Shown piece by piece: positions 47,576 through 59,857 of a stretch of DNA of 64,000 nucleotides. Every line of letters starts with the position of its first letter. The stretch's first letter is position 1. The position numbers and the translations under genes are program-made. Under the pieces are notes generated by a model that saw nothing but the letters and a program-made list of their open reading frames with translations, searched no databases and was not told the origin of the DNA. Source of the DNA: Elmis aenea (Eukaryota; Arthropoda; Insecta; Coleoptera; Elmidae); the NCBI GenBank assembly GCA_947652605.1, contig OX393579.1:21969674-22033673 (forward strand), in the 5' to 3' direction.

Positions 47576-49304
47576 TGCTGTTGTAAGAAAATAAAACGCA
47601 CTTTGGAAAATTTAAAAAAGCTAGGTTTCTGGTTAAAAAGTCTAACTAGATCAAAGCGTTAACAAAGTTATTATCAATTTAACATTTCAACGAGTTTTCA
47701 CTGTTATCTGACAATTATTAAGTTTAAAAAAAACGGTGCACATGAACTGCAAAAATTCTAATACCATCATTATGAACCTTTATGGCCATGCCTTACTCCT
47801 TCACTCGAACTGCGTAAAAATATTTTTGAACCCTGAATTATATGGGATACACTCTAATTTAACATTCCAGGAATTAAGTCAATCTAGATTCTAGAATTTT
47901 CCGAATGAACATGTAACACTTTGTAATTTTATAGGTATAAATACAATGCAACAATTATAAAAAGTGTTAAGTTGCAGTTCGAGTGGTACTTAGATACAAG
48001 AACTTAAATTTTTTTAAATTCGAGTGCGCCCCAAAAAGAAGCTCAAAAAATTTGTGAAAATGTACATATATTCCTAAATCTGTTAATATTTGGGCCGTTT
48101 ATCATGAAAATGGTCCATTGTTCTTTGTTTAGAGCTATTGTAAGTAAGAGCTTGCATATCAGTCGATTTGAAAATAATGATAAAGTCTTCTAAGTTTGCC
48201 CACGTTAATATGAATTTAACCATTTGCCAATTTACCCAAAAAAAAAAAATTTTGTAAATTAACTAAACCAAAAGTTTTGTTTTAATTTCAGTTTTACTTG
48301 AATTACGTCATGATTTAGTCCGGTTTTGTTTATAAATAGCCAAAAGAAACAAAATTCTTGTTAAATGTCAGTACGTAGTTAGTTTTTGCAAATTACATTT
48401 TGCTCATATCTTTCTTTATAAAACCGTTGGTAAAAGCATGTGAATGTTTTGAAATATAAACTGTAAATTGTCTTTAAAAAAAAGTTTACACGCAATGACG
48501 CAATTATATGTAAAACAGCGAAAAACAAGAAAAAATCGATTTTACCAGAATGTGCACAAAAACAGCAAAACGTTATTATTTATTTTAAACAGTTTTTTTT
48601 TTTTATTTGTAATTTTCTAGAAAGTAGATATTCGTTACTTTACTGACATCCTGTATAGTAACAGTAGTTAAGACACTGTGGAGTTAATGATGTTTTCTAA
48701 ACCTTTGAAACATAATAGATTTTCTTTTTACGATAAAAAAAATATGTACTTGATAGACGATAACGAAGTGCAAAACAAATTCTGTTTATGTCGATTTAAA
48801 ATGACTAAGATTTTTATAAATGGAATGTACTACACTACGCTAACATTACAATGCTACTACAGTTTTCGATAAGAATGCACTGAGCCGCTAAGCATTCATG
48901 AGTACTAATAAGTAAGTAACTGTGTACATATGTACTGAACTTTAATTGATAAATGTGCGAAAATGTCGAGAGACAGCAATTGGAACTGTTGTTATAATCT
49001 TGAAAACGATAAAACAAAAGATAAAACCGGACCATTTCCATGAAAATTATCAATACTACACAACAAGCGAGCTTTTTTTTTATAAACCCTAATTAATTTA
49101 CGTTCTCGTAAAATGCAGTATCCCTAATATGATATACGAGAAAATACGTTTATTTGGCGTTTCCAAACAACATCAAGTTTGTATATTTTGAGCAAAATAA
49201 TATGGAAATAATCCGTATACCGCTAAAAAAAACACTATAGGAGTATTACTGTCTAAAAAGTATAAATCTCGTGTAGTTTTTCCTAACACGGTTATTTTAG
49301 CTTT
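47576..49304. other. No gene recognised
   Basis: AT-rich. GACATCCTGTATAG (about 48647) is a decayed mariner-type end. The frames 48678-48872 and 48835-49053 have no motif. Confidence 0.5.
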
Positions 49305-49830
49305 AACTAGTCCCACATTTCGCGGAAATATGCGTAGAATATGCTACGGATGAGTCTGATGCACAAATAAATACGAACTTTTACAAACTAAATTTAAAAC
49401 GTGTTTTTATGAAAGTGGCGCAGATGAAAATTAAATTAAAACTTTTGCAATACTAGATTCATCCAATCTCTGTGTTAATTTTTTCTGCATACCTCTACAG
49501 TACAGACTATAACTTGCAAATTATGACATAATAATACAAACTTTAAAATAATAGTATAGGTCTTACATACTTTGTTTTATCACACCAAATTTTTCTTTAG
49601 ATAGTACCACATTTTACAGAAATAATCCGCAGGCATGTGTTATGGATGAGTCTGAATAAATACAAACTGTAAAAACTAAAAGATGTTATTATAAAAGTAG
49701 CGCAGATGAAAATTAAATTAAATTATACAGTTTGCAGTGCTGGATGAATCATATCTCTACGTAAAGGTTTTTTTGCATACTCCTACAAGCAATAAACTTG
49801 CAAATTATTATATTATATTATAAAATTTTA
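49305..49830 (+). repeat. Diverged tandem duplication, ~295-bp period
   Basis: 49305-49540 and 49595-49830 keep the same order of landmarks: TCCCACATTT/ACCACATTTT, ATGGATGAGTCTGA-like, AATAAATACRAACT, GGCGCAGATGAAAATTAAAT / AGCGCAGATGAAAATTAAAT, a TGCATACYYCTACA block, then AACTTGCAAATTAT. Identity is moderate, so the duplication is old. The retained order and blocks may mean a constrained (for example regulatory) element; see findings. Confidence 0.75.
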
Positions 49831-51888
49831 AAATAAAAATACGATATAAAGCTATTATTTATGATTCTAATATAAGCAATACGAGGGGAATACAAATGAA
49901 AACCGCAAAAGTGTTAATAAACATTGTAGACTTAACATATCGGCGTGGGGGTATAATAATACGATAGTCTCTGAAATACGGCGGTAGATACTTGAGCAGC
50001 TAGGAGATCTGGTAACGCTGCTCCGAATCAGTCCCTAAGAACTATTAAAGATGAAGTTAAGAAAAAACGGTTCATGACTGGTTGGGCACATGCCTGAAAG
50101 ACTTTTTTCACAGGATAATTACACTTTATTGCACCGTTTGGATAGATCATTGACCACGAGGACTATCACAATGAAAAATAAACACATGCATTTGCACCAA
50201 CATTTAATATACATTAGCAAAAATTAATTTGCCCCTTGTATCTTAAGTTGGTAAACAAACACATTTACATCCACATCCTTGATTTTAAATTAGCTGTTAA
50301 TTAGAACTAAGCTTAACAGCTGAGACAAATACGTTTTCAAACGATTTTTTAATATTTCCTTAATTTTTATAAACTGAAAATCCAGAATTTATATTTTTAT
50401 TAAGTCTTCAGCAGATTGTGTAATGCAATGATTTTTCTTAATGACTTAAGTTTTTAGGATGAAATAGATCTGCAAATGTTGTACAAGTATCAAATTTAAA
50501 CACTCAGTAATTGTAAACTTGAATATATTTGTTTAAAAACAAAAATAACTTGACACTAAGTAACGTATTAAATTTCAAGGCTGCATGGTAATTAGCTAAT
50601 GATTTTGTTCTTTAATTATTCAGCTGTGTTGTGAGATCAGTGACACTATTAACAGTTTCTCAGTATTGAGCTCATAAATAACATTATGCCAATTTTGTTA
50701 ATGCTTTTTGCAACTTAAAACTCATAGGTCAAGGTTTTTAAGTTAATGTAATTATAATTTTTTATGGTACAATTATGGGGCAACTATGGGAACCTCGATT
50801 GCAGCTCGACAATATCTAAATATTTCACAGCCGTCGCGGATATTTTTCATAATTATATTATTACTGTCACGTATTATTTGTAACGAGATATATAACGCAC
50901 GCCTGCCGGAAATAAAGAGATTCATATACATATATTTAATTCGTAAAAAGTTAATTTATATGTTGTACGCTTGCATTATATTAATGTTAATGTTTGTAAT
51001 GTAAGATAACAACTTACTACGGGCGTATTTTAAATTGCGAAATAATTTATTTAAGTTAAACAATATCTGAAGCACATTTTTATTGCAACTCATTGGTTGC
51101 AAAGTTATGAACAAACCTTAATTAGAACTAGAGAATAGAATAAGTTGGCAATTGGATACAAGGTTTTTTAAGGAACTAAACGAGGAAGCCCCAGCAGTAG
51201 CTGAGATTCGCCGGTTAATAGCTTTCGTTAAAAAAAAAAAAAATGCACCTATTTATCTCCAGCAACACCTGTGTTTTTCCTCTTTTTTTTCTTTATTCCC
51301 AGTCTGCTGCAAACTTTGCTACTGAGCCTGAACATAACATTTATGCTCCAGCTAAAAAGAGACTAAATAATTTGTAATATTTTCTACGCAAGTTTTATCC
51401 TTTCGCTTAAGGGCATAACACAATTATTGTATTAATACATACAGGGTTGACTAATGGTATCGTACATAGGACTTTAATATGCAAAATTAAATAGTTGCAA
51501 ATATTGGCTCCTTTGGTTATTTTACGACAAAAGTGCAAATATAAAAATGGGTCAGAATAAACAACTACGTAAGATTACATGTATATATGCAATCAAAATT
51601 TTAAAAAATAGAGAAGTGAAAACTGCCTGTGTTGCCTATAAGCAGAAAACAGTCAAACTCGAAGGACCATAGGTTTAATTCAAGATAACAAAACGAATAG
51701 GTTGGGTTCACTTACCAATAAGTTTTACACATTTGATGGCACATGGGCAATTTATGGTGGGCATGCGCGACTGCCATGAAACCAACCAAGAAGGCGCGAA
51801 AAAATACAAAAATAGAAGATAAAACAAAACGCACATTTAGCCCAACGATGGATGCCTAATAACCTGTAAAAATATTGTACGTACAATA
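49831..51888. other. No gene recognised
   Basis: AT-rich. The frame 50786-51004 has no motif. TACAGGGTTGACTAATGG (about 51441) is a mariner-type end without partner. Confidence 0.5.
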
Positions 51889-52005
51889 CCCGTAAAGTGT
51901 CTACTGGACTCGTGCGATTTCAGGATTCGCCTACGGTTCGTCCAAAAACTGTCAACTCGTCCAGTGAAGTGCCACTTTCCGGTCTTGTTACGTAAATAAC
52001 TATTA
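51889..52005 (+). repeat. Dispersed fragment of the 402-bp tandem unit
   Basis: CCCGTAAAGTGTCTACTGGA ... GGTCTTGTTACGTAAATAAC corresponds to about 33040-33165 of the tandem array with few changes. Confidence 0.85.
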
Positions 52006-53090
52006 AATCATGTCGAATAGAAAACAAAAACTTTTTTTTTTGTTTGAAAATATTTAGATTCTTACTTAGCCTACTATTATACTTGTTTTTCTTTTTTTTT
52101 TACTAATAAAAACATGTGTTAGGGTGATCCATCGCGCACAGTGTTTATTATATTTTAAATATTAACATCTTATTGTTATGAGCTATTTGCATAAAATTTT
52201 AAAATTTGATAGCTTAACTGTAATCAAATCAAAATCTTATAACAAACAAATTAAGTTAATTTTTCACAATACAGCAATTTTAAATGTAACGAATTAGATC
52301 GTATCTTGGTATTTTTCTGAAATGCAATGATATTTCAATTTATAAAAAAGTACCTACATTATTCCGTTTATTCCAGCATTGTCATATTAATTAATAACGA
52401 CCGTGTGTGCTAAAATATTTTATAAATAATTTTTAATTACCAACTCATAATCCAGGTTTTTTGTTTGTACTTTTGTTTTTATTAAACGAAAACGAAAATT
52501 AATTGCAGGTGAGGAACAAAATTAAAATGTCGCCGATTTTACTGTCTTGAGAGATAAATATTACTTAATTTGAAATGATTTTATAAAGAACCCACGTCTT
52601 ATTTCTGCGTTTTTACACTGGTACAAAAATGCGTCACTTTATTAAAAACGATGTAGGCACTTTAAATTACATTAAACGTCAAAGTTCTGTATAACATGAA
52701 TATTTATGTAAACAAAATTGTAACATTTAAAAGTTTTTTTTTACCCAAGGAAGGCGAATATTAAATTTTATATAGTAATGTAAATTAAACGTTGTTTACC
52801 TACCGCAAACATTGGGTACGTACCTACAGCTTTCGCACAAATTAAAAAAACAAAATAATAGCGTAAAAAATATTATGGTTTTTGTTAACATTACTTTGCT
52901 AAATTAACAATATTTTAAGACGGTTCCTACGATTTGCATTGTTTTAAGTTCTATTGAATTAAATTTGTATTTTTCGTTTGCGCGAAGCACACAGAATTGT
53001 TTAAGTCCCCGAAGGGCATTAACCAAAACAGTGAGAAGATCTCTATATCATTTTATGCTGAATTATGTAATATGTGTGTTTTTGTTTCAG
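52006..53090. other. No gene recognised; possible weak splice-like site at 52506
   Basis: AATTGCAG|GTGAGG at 52506 has T-rich sequence 20-50 nt upstream but a weaker donor half than 11681 or 53091. The rest is AT-rich. Confidence 0.4.
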
Positions 53091-53130
53091 GTGAGTCCAC
53101 AGCCGAAATAAAACGAGCCTAAATGGTGGT
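53091..53130 (+). promoter_or_regulatory. Candidate recursive splice site / 40-nt RS-exon
   Basis: TGTGTGTTTTTGTTTCAG ends at 53090 and is directly followed by GTGAGT. A second donor-like GTGAGT starts at 53131. If treated as an exon in the same phase as 11681, it reads GESTAEIKRA and then TAA, so inclusion would add a stop, a known property of many recursive-splice exons. It matches the 11681 site in strand, joint motif and companion donor. No transcript evidence is available here. Confidence 0.42.
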
Positions 53131-53131
53131 G

Positions 53132-54790
53132 TGAGTTTCAATATATTATTTATTAAATAATTCTCGTTTATCCTCAAAATACAGGGTGAGTTATTATAAA
53201 ACTATCTACTAATTTTGGACGAATTATCATACATCTAAATGGGCTATATACTCTTTCAACATATTATTTAAACATCCACCCTTATTTTAAGTGAATAACA
53301 CTCCCTTAAAAGTTCTTTCCAGCAATACATTTTTAAAAACTTTTTTCGAAGCATAACATAAACATCAAATTTAAAATATAAAGTTTAGTAACATGTACCT
53401 TACATTGTAGTTGTATATTTCTTTTAAAGAATATCTTATACTTAGACTAACTACAATACTCTAGTATCTTTTTCGCTAAGTCGCGAGTCTCGGAACAACT
53501 GATAATACTGTTTAAGAAAAGGCCCTTCTCACAAATAAGATTAGTGATTTTTAACTAAACTAATTGTTACCCTGCCACTTTGCGAACATTTTGGTATTAG
53601 TGCACCCTTATAACCAACCCCCAAATATTTCGACTGCTGGCTCCGATTTAATATGGTTCGACTGTTTTCGGTGACGCTTCCCGCCTATAAGCGGGGAGCC
53701 GGTAGCGAAAGTTTTCATACTCTATTAAATTAAACTTGATGAAAATTACTCTAGTATTTGCTCTGAAAAACCCATATACACACTTAACACATTTAAAATA
53801 CATACATACTAAGATACTTTGTACATTGTGTGTTGTGAGTTGTGACTATATTAAAAAACTTTGAAAGATTATTTTTAAGTGTAGGTTCCTTACAAGCACG
53901 GCTCATAAAGTTTCTCAAGAGATTTGTCCTATTATCAAAGTTTTTGATTAACATCTCAAGATTATAATACATAATTAAAAATGCAACAATCTTTCTTTGG
54001 GGGGGTTGCAACTCTTTAAGAAAGTTTTTCCCGTAGAATAACCTAAAGCATCACGTTCTAAGTTTCATTATTATGGTTATAAAACTCCTTATAAAATTCA
54101 ATAACTGTATTCTGAAATCTAACTAATGTTATTTTAACTTTAACTAACATACTCTGTAGTAGTCTCGATATACGATTAAAAGCGTACTTTAATCCCTGCG
54201 ATTTGCATTTCACAGAACAATTAGTACTTCTCAGACTAGAGCTGCTCGTTGTAGATTCGTTTGGACAATTGTGGTGACTAAACTGCAACTAACATCGCTC
54301 AAGTTTTAATGAGTGGCACAGTGTTCTGGTCCCATTAATTATTCCGCGCTGTCTGTTATGACTCGCTTATTTATTGTCTCAATTATAAAGCCGTTATTTT
54401 CAGCGTAGATGTGCTCAACATCTTTAAATTACACACAATTTCAATAACAAACGAATCCCACTACTTTAAACCAAGTGTTTTGCTACTATTTTTTATTAAG
54501 CTGTTTTTAACGGATTTTCACAGTACAGAGTGGACCGCATACGATATGGTTACACTATAATCTCGCTGATTATCGAAAATATATAAATAACTAAATAACC
54601 AGAAATGCAGATTATTAGAAAATTTCAGACCCAATTAAAGTTTGACTTTTTATAATGTGTTATATTTTCTTTACTATTGAAGGTATCAAATTATCGATAG
54701 AATATAAAAGTTTGCCATGTAACTTTTGAGCTTGTAAAGATACAAAACTTTTATTAGCCTCATTAGATCTTTCGTATACTGTGTATACTT
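53132..54790. other. No gene recognised
   Basis: AT-rich. TACAGGGTGAGTTATTAT (53180) is a mariner-type end with no partner. The minus frames 53793-54011 and 54058-54288 have no motif. Confidence 0.5.
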
Positions 54791-54831
54791 ATATCCTGTG
54801 GCGTTAGGATACATAACGCACAGGATATATA
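54789..54831. repeat. Near-perfect hairpin TATATCCTGTGGCGTTA / TAACGCACAGGATATA
   Basis: 16-17-bp arms around GGATACA, immediately before the TACAGGGTG end at 54832. It might be a tiny palindromic insertion at the same target. Confidence 0.7.
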
Positions 54832-55490
54832 TACAGGGTGACAATTATCTACGTGTGTTTTATGGGTAACTTTGTTATTATAAGAGTTACAAAGTCGGTT
54901 AAACTAGCAAAGTTGGGCAGAATTTCAAGACGAATTTAATGCCATTTTGACATTTAACCTACACCTTCAACTTTTTTCAGTATCTTGAAAAAGCTTAACA
55001 CAGACGATTTTTTCACCGGTAAATAATTTCATAGCCACCTACGATAAAATTAAACTGTGAATTGATTCCCGTAGATATTTTTACGAACAACTTTTTTTTA
55101 AATATTTATTATGTAACGTTTTGTTTTTTTTTTCAATTGCACTTTGATTATATTTAGCAAAAACAATAATATTGTAATAACTTACTTATTATTAAAAACA
55201 AACCGAACAACCCATACATCAATAGAACGAGGAAAAAAATCTATTATTAATGAACTCATAGCCAACTATGGTTGCCATTTTAAAAAAGTCAAGTTTGGCT
55301 TATATCTTAAAAATCAAGTATGCCATGACTTTTTAGATATTTTTTTTCTAATTCTACGTAAAAATATCTACAAGAATTATTTCACATTTAGGTTTTAACT
55401 TATGGAATTATTTACCGTTGAAAAAATCGTGTTTTTAGTTTTTTCAGCATGTATAAAAGTTGTACAAGTTAACGTATTAACTAAAACGTA
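54832..55490. mobile_element. Foldback MITE, TACAGGGTGACAATTA end
   Basis: From the TACAGGGTG terminus, GATTTTTTCACCGGTAAATA (about 55003) is mirrored by TATTTACCGTTGAAAAAATC (about 55408), and TAGATATTTTTACG (55073) by CGTAAAAATATCTA (55356). The right terminus is lost or diverged (around AAAGTTGTACAAGTTAACG). It includes AACCCATACATCAATA, shared with 43990. The plus frame 55144-55398 lies in the loop. Confidence 0.65.
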
Positions 55491-56202
55491 AAACACAAAT
55501 TGAAACAAACCAAAATTTTACTTGCTGCATGTTCATGTGTATTAGACTACCTACTTACAGGAAATTAAATCGTTATAAAAGTAAAAAAGTCTATTGCAAA
55601 TAAATTTATAAAAATTTAACCAATTTGCATAAAACAAATATTTACTCTCCGCTTCATATTTTTGTAAATTGTTCGTAGCAAGACTGATTTGAATAAATCG
55701 AATTACCATTTTCATACAGCATTTGCATATAACAGCAATAAAAAATGTTATAAAAAAAGCATTTGTAAAATAATATTTTCATTCTAAATAAATCCTGAAT
55801 CCCAAATGAAAGTACTTAAATATCATGGGTTCCAAAGAAGATGGTTGTGTAATTAGAAATGTATGTAGAAGAATTTGATGAAGTTTCTTGTGTGATGACA
55901 AAAAAATAGTTAAACTGACGTTGGCAAAATCAAACTTTTTTTTTTCGTAAAATGATACTTTCCATTGTTTCAAATATTGTTCATTTATTTTATTTATCTC
56001 TGCATTAGCCAATTACGAAAACTAACATAGCTAAAATGTGAAACTTATGTAAAATGGATAATTGTTTTTAGCGTTTCTACAAATTAGTTTCTTCATACTG
56101 ATAACGTTCTTAATTTTAATTATGAAAATGATCTTGTGTTAGCCTGGGAGCAATGCAAGCGATAAAAATATGCTTTCTTATATGTATATGTAAATTTAAC
56201 GT
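55491..56202. other. No gene recognised
   Basis: AT-rich; the minus frame 55779-56012 has no motif. Confidence 0.5.
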
Positions 56203-56629
56203 TAAGATTCAAAAAGTATGCAACAAATGAAACAGTTCTTTATTATGGATTTTTCAGAAAATTTTATTCAATATAAAAGTTTGTGCATGACCTAAAACTA
56301 GTTTTAAAATGAAAAAAGTTTATTTCTTTTGAATGTTAAAGTAACAATAAATATAATTATTTGAAATTAAACGTCAAATATCATACTAAGTCATATTTTT
56401 TAATTCTTATCAACTTTTTCGTATTAATTTTTTGTACCTGGCTCTACTTCTGCGAATATTTCCAAAATCGCTAAAATCTAGTGCGCTTGCTTTGAATTTT
56501 TATTTATTTTTACTTAACTTAAAATTAGTTTTAGGCCATGTACCTACCAACTTTTATCAGGAATAAAATTTTCTGCAAAATCGATAATAAAAAAACTTTC
56601 CCATTGCATACTTTTTGAATGACGCTGTA
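56203..56629. mobile_element. Mariner-type MITE (TTCAAAAAGTATGCAA ends)
   Basis: AGATTCAAAAAGTATGCAAC at the left is mirrored by TTGCATACTTTTTGAATG at the right, which ends GACGCTGTA, so the intact terminus would read TACAGCGTCATTCAAAAAG. The interior is AT-rich and non-coding. Confidence 0.72.
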
Positions 56630-58763
56630 CGTTATTGAAGAATTGTTATTTGCTCAGAATAATTTTTTTCCTTGAAGTAGATACACTTTTTTAATTTAAT
56701 GTACGATTGGAAAGAAGAAACAAATATTGCTATCGATTTATGTAAACATCTAATGTGGCGTCCATAAGTAAATCGAACCAACTGTACCAACTGTACCATA
56801 AAAAAACTGATCTCGTCACTTTTTTAGACACATCAAGTAATCATAATGAACAAAATTTAGACTGTTGTTTTGATAGTAATTTTTTAATATTATCTAGTTT
56901 TACGTATTTTATCGGTTATTTTAATTTTTGACTAATTAACTAAAAAAGAAATATTAATTAAACAAAAATGCGGAAGCTGTCATTTTGTGCTTATATCAGA
57001 TTAGTTACGCATTTTCCAAAACAATAAATATCGCTGTTGTTCCCGTAGGAGCCAAACTTAAGTGGTACACCCTGTATGTGCATACCATCGGTCGCATTTC
57101 TCACTTTTTCATGGTTCCTCTTCCAATTGAAAAATAAAAATGCTGTTATCCTTCTACTTATCAGTAAAATATTACCATTTCTTCCGTTTATCGTGGGACG
57201 AAATAAAATTTCTTGCAGAAATTATTTAAAACGCAGTTACATAACACAGATAACAAACGCTTAAACGTAAATTCCGATGAAAATGAACTCTGTGGCTTTT
57301 AATTACCTATATCATACTGACATTTTTTGTGAATGTTTTTTATTACTATTTATTATTATTTATTATTATAAGATATTATAATCTGTATGATTTAAGGTAC
57401 TTTCGTGTTGAAGAAAACATTCCCATGTCAATAAAACGGCCAAGGAAAACAAAAACATTATGACGTATAACTCAAACGAAGATTCGCGCACACTTTTATG
57501 TCCATATAGCACGAACTGCAACAATCGCGAACGTATTGCGCGGTTCGGCGCACTAGATATGGATGCACGTTTAGTTGTCCGGTACAACATTTCAATTTTA
57601 TTCGTGCTATGATTATTTATTGCTTTTCAAAAACAAATAGGCGCGCAATGAATTTTTTCTACAAAGGTCAGAGGATGGCGGTTGAAATGTTAAAAACCAC
57701 TAAACTGATATTTAGTTTATATAATATAGACGTAGTATCAAACATCTTAATGAAACTATAGCCTAAAAATGTTAATAGAAATTATTTTCTTATTTAAAAA
57801 AAATAATTATGACGGCGAGACATAATGTCTGCAATAAAAAGAAAATGAATTTAGAATAATAAATTGAGATTGACTTGTCTAAAAGTAGATTAACGATATT
57901 GATATTGGTTTATTATTCGATTACATGTGACCTCGACCTTGCAGGTTCAAAGGTCGGCAAGCTACGTTATAGAGCAGGCCGCCAATTTGTAAAGAAAGAT
58001 CGCTTTAAATTGACGGGTTATTTAATGTAATTGAAAACAAATCAATTTAGTTTGGAACGTACTCGCTCATTGAATTGCTGTTTAAATTGAAATAAAAGTT
58101 GATTGACTTTAAAAAATATTTGTAACTGGTACTTAAATATAATCAGATTGCAAACAAATTTAAGTGGTTTTAGTTGATATGCTAAGATGCAAATTTGTAA
58201 TGATGGTAAGAAACGATATATACTTTTTTGTTTTTTGTGTTTGCTAACTTTTCTTTAGGAATTAAGGAGTTTTTAGAAGTAAGCAATTTCTATTAAAAAA
58301 ACTGTCACCACTAGAATAAGTTAGTTGCATTCAGATTTAATTTTGCACGACTTCAATCTTATACCGAGTGTTTGTTTAAATTTGAAGAACAAGAAGTCCT
58401 CGAAAACTGTAATAAAAAATATGGTTAAATTAGCAAAGTAGTGTTTTTCCGTACTTGGTAAGAATACTAAAAATTGTTTTCAAGTCCTGGAAATCTAGAC
58501 AGAAAAAACTCAAAAGTATTTTAATTCCTAAGTATAACTGTGTTGTTAACAAAATTAGAAATAAGCAATTGGGCATATACCTATTGTTGTACAGGCTCCT
58601 TAGTTTTTTTAGATGCAATATTTAACTCTTTGTTTCTTATGGGTGCCATATTAATTTATCAAGGTACGAATTTTATTATTTTAACGACGCGACGTTCAAA
58701 TTATTTAAAAAAAATACAGTGTTCCGATTGGGATCGCATTATCAGGAGCAGGGTTATATGGTG
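56630..58763. other. No gene recognised; small microsatellite
   Basis: AT-rich. A TTATTA microsatellite lies at 57340-57372 and a lone TACACCCTGTATG end at about 57066. 58390-58740 shares GGTTAAATTAGCAAAG with 43286. The minus frame 57366-57590 and plus frame 58540-58806 have no motif. Confidence 0.5.
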
Positions 58764-59583
58764 TACACTGCCGGTCAAAAGGTTGAGACCACCTCAGCTT
58801 TTCTAGAAAAGTGAAGATAAACCCAAAAAATATTCTTCAAATATAAAAAAAATATTTACTGAATACTTTAAAAACCTAATTTGTAATTGAAATAATAAAA
58901 ATTAATTAATCACAATAAAATTGGAATTTCATATAATTAAGCAAGAATACAACAAATAGTTTTAATTCTTACTTTTCGTCAAAAAAGCTGTACCTATATA
59001 TTTGCATTTATTGACATTTTTAGCCAATTTTGGCTTGCGGTCAGTTAATGTTTTTATTGTTGCTGGTGAAATACTCCTCCATTGATCTAACAACGTGATT
59101 CAAAGCTCTTTCTTTGACGAATGACATTTTTGGAGGATCTTTCCATTGAGCTCTTCCCATACAAGCTCTATAGGATTTAGATTCAGAGATTGTGGAGGCA
59201 AAATCATTTTATTCAAGAAACTTTCTACCTCTTTTTGTATTAAATAGCCTCTTCATAATCTTAATTTGTGTTTAAGGGTATTATTCTGTTGCATGGTGAA
59301 CCCATCATCAGTTGGTCGTAGCCCAGATAGTACAGCATTAATTTCCGAAATTCTTCTACACTATTTTGTTAGTACTCCACCAATGCGTACTAATTTTCCA
59401 ACTTCATAGCCAGAAAAACAGCCCCAGATTAATAAGAAACCACCCCCGTGCTTTACTATTGGTACCACACAGTCAGGTAGTTTCTTACAGCACCGGAAAG
59501 CGTACAACTCAATCGAAATCGTTTAAAAACTGTCTCCTGGTCTTAGTAAAAAGACCAATAAGAGAGGCTTATTTGCTTGAGCG
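58764..59583 (-). pseudogene. Tc1 element fragment with minus-strand transposase
   Basis: TACACTGCCGGTCAAAAGGT (58764) is a Tc1-type terminus. Inward, the minus strand encodes in broken frames the C-terminal half of a Tc1 transposase: FTMQQNNTLKHK (canonical QQDNDPKH, so the second catalytic Asp is Asn), then PPQSLNLNPIELVWEELNGK with the final Glu kept, then SISPATIKTL. The GGGGTGG/WGCFSG region is at 59400-59470. Stops and frameshifts are frequent. The sequence is cut at about 59583 by a GAGTCG-repeat element, and beyond it the same transposase reappears in the opposite orientation. Confidence 0.8.
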
Positions 59584-59857
59584 CATTGCTGTAGAACTCC
59601 GACTCCGACTTAGACTCCTGATAATTTTAGTAGTTCGACTCCGACTCCGACAAAATTAAATACTAAGATATTTTATGGTGTAATATAAAAAAGAAAAATA
59701 AATATAAAGAAATTATTTAAATTTTGAGTTTTAATTTTGCGGCAAAGGACCACCTCGCAATTTTTTGTTGTACTGGGAGTCGGAGTCGGTACATTTTTTC
59801 CGACTCTGACTCCACTGACCAGAATTTCCTTCTAAACTCCGACTCCACAGCCCAGTG
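59584..59857. mobile_element. GAGTCG-repeat hAT-like element
   Basis: Both arms consist of CTCCGACTCCGACTT / GGAGTCGGAGTCGG units around an AT-rich centre, the same architecture as the GGAGC family. The ends read CATTGCTGTAGA and, inverted, CACTGGGCTGTGGA. No 8-bp duplication matches (CTTGAGCG against TAAAACAA), so one flank has probably been rearranged. The plus frame 59366-59659 and others are by-products. Confidence 0.65.
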
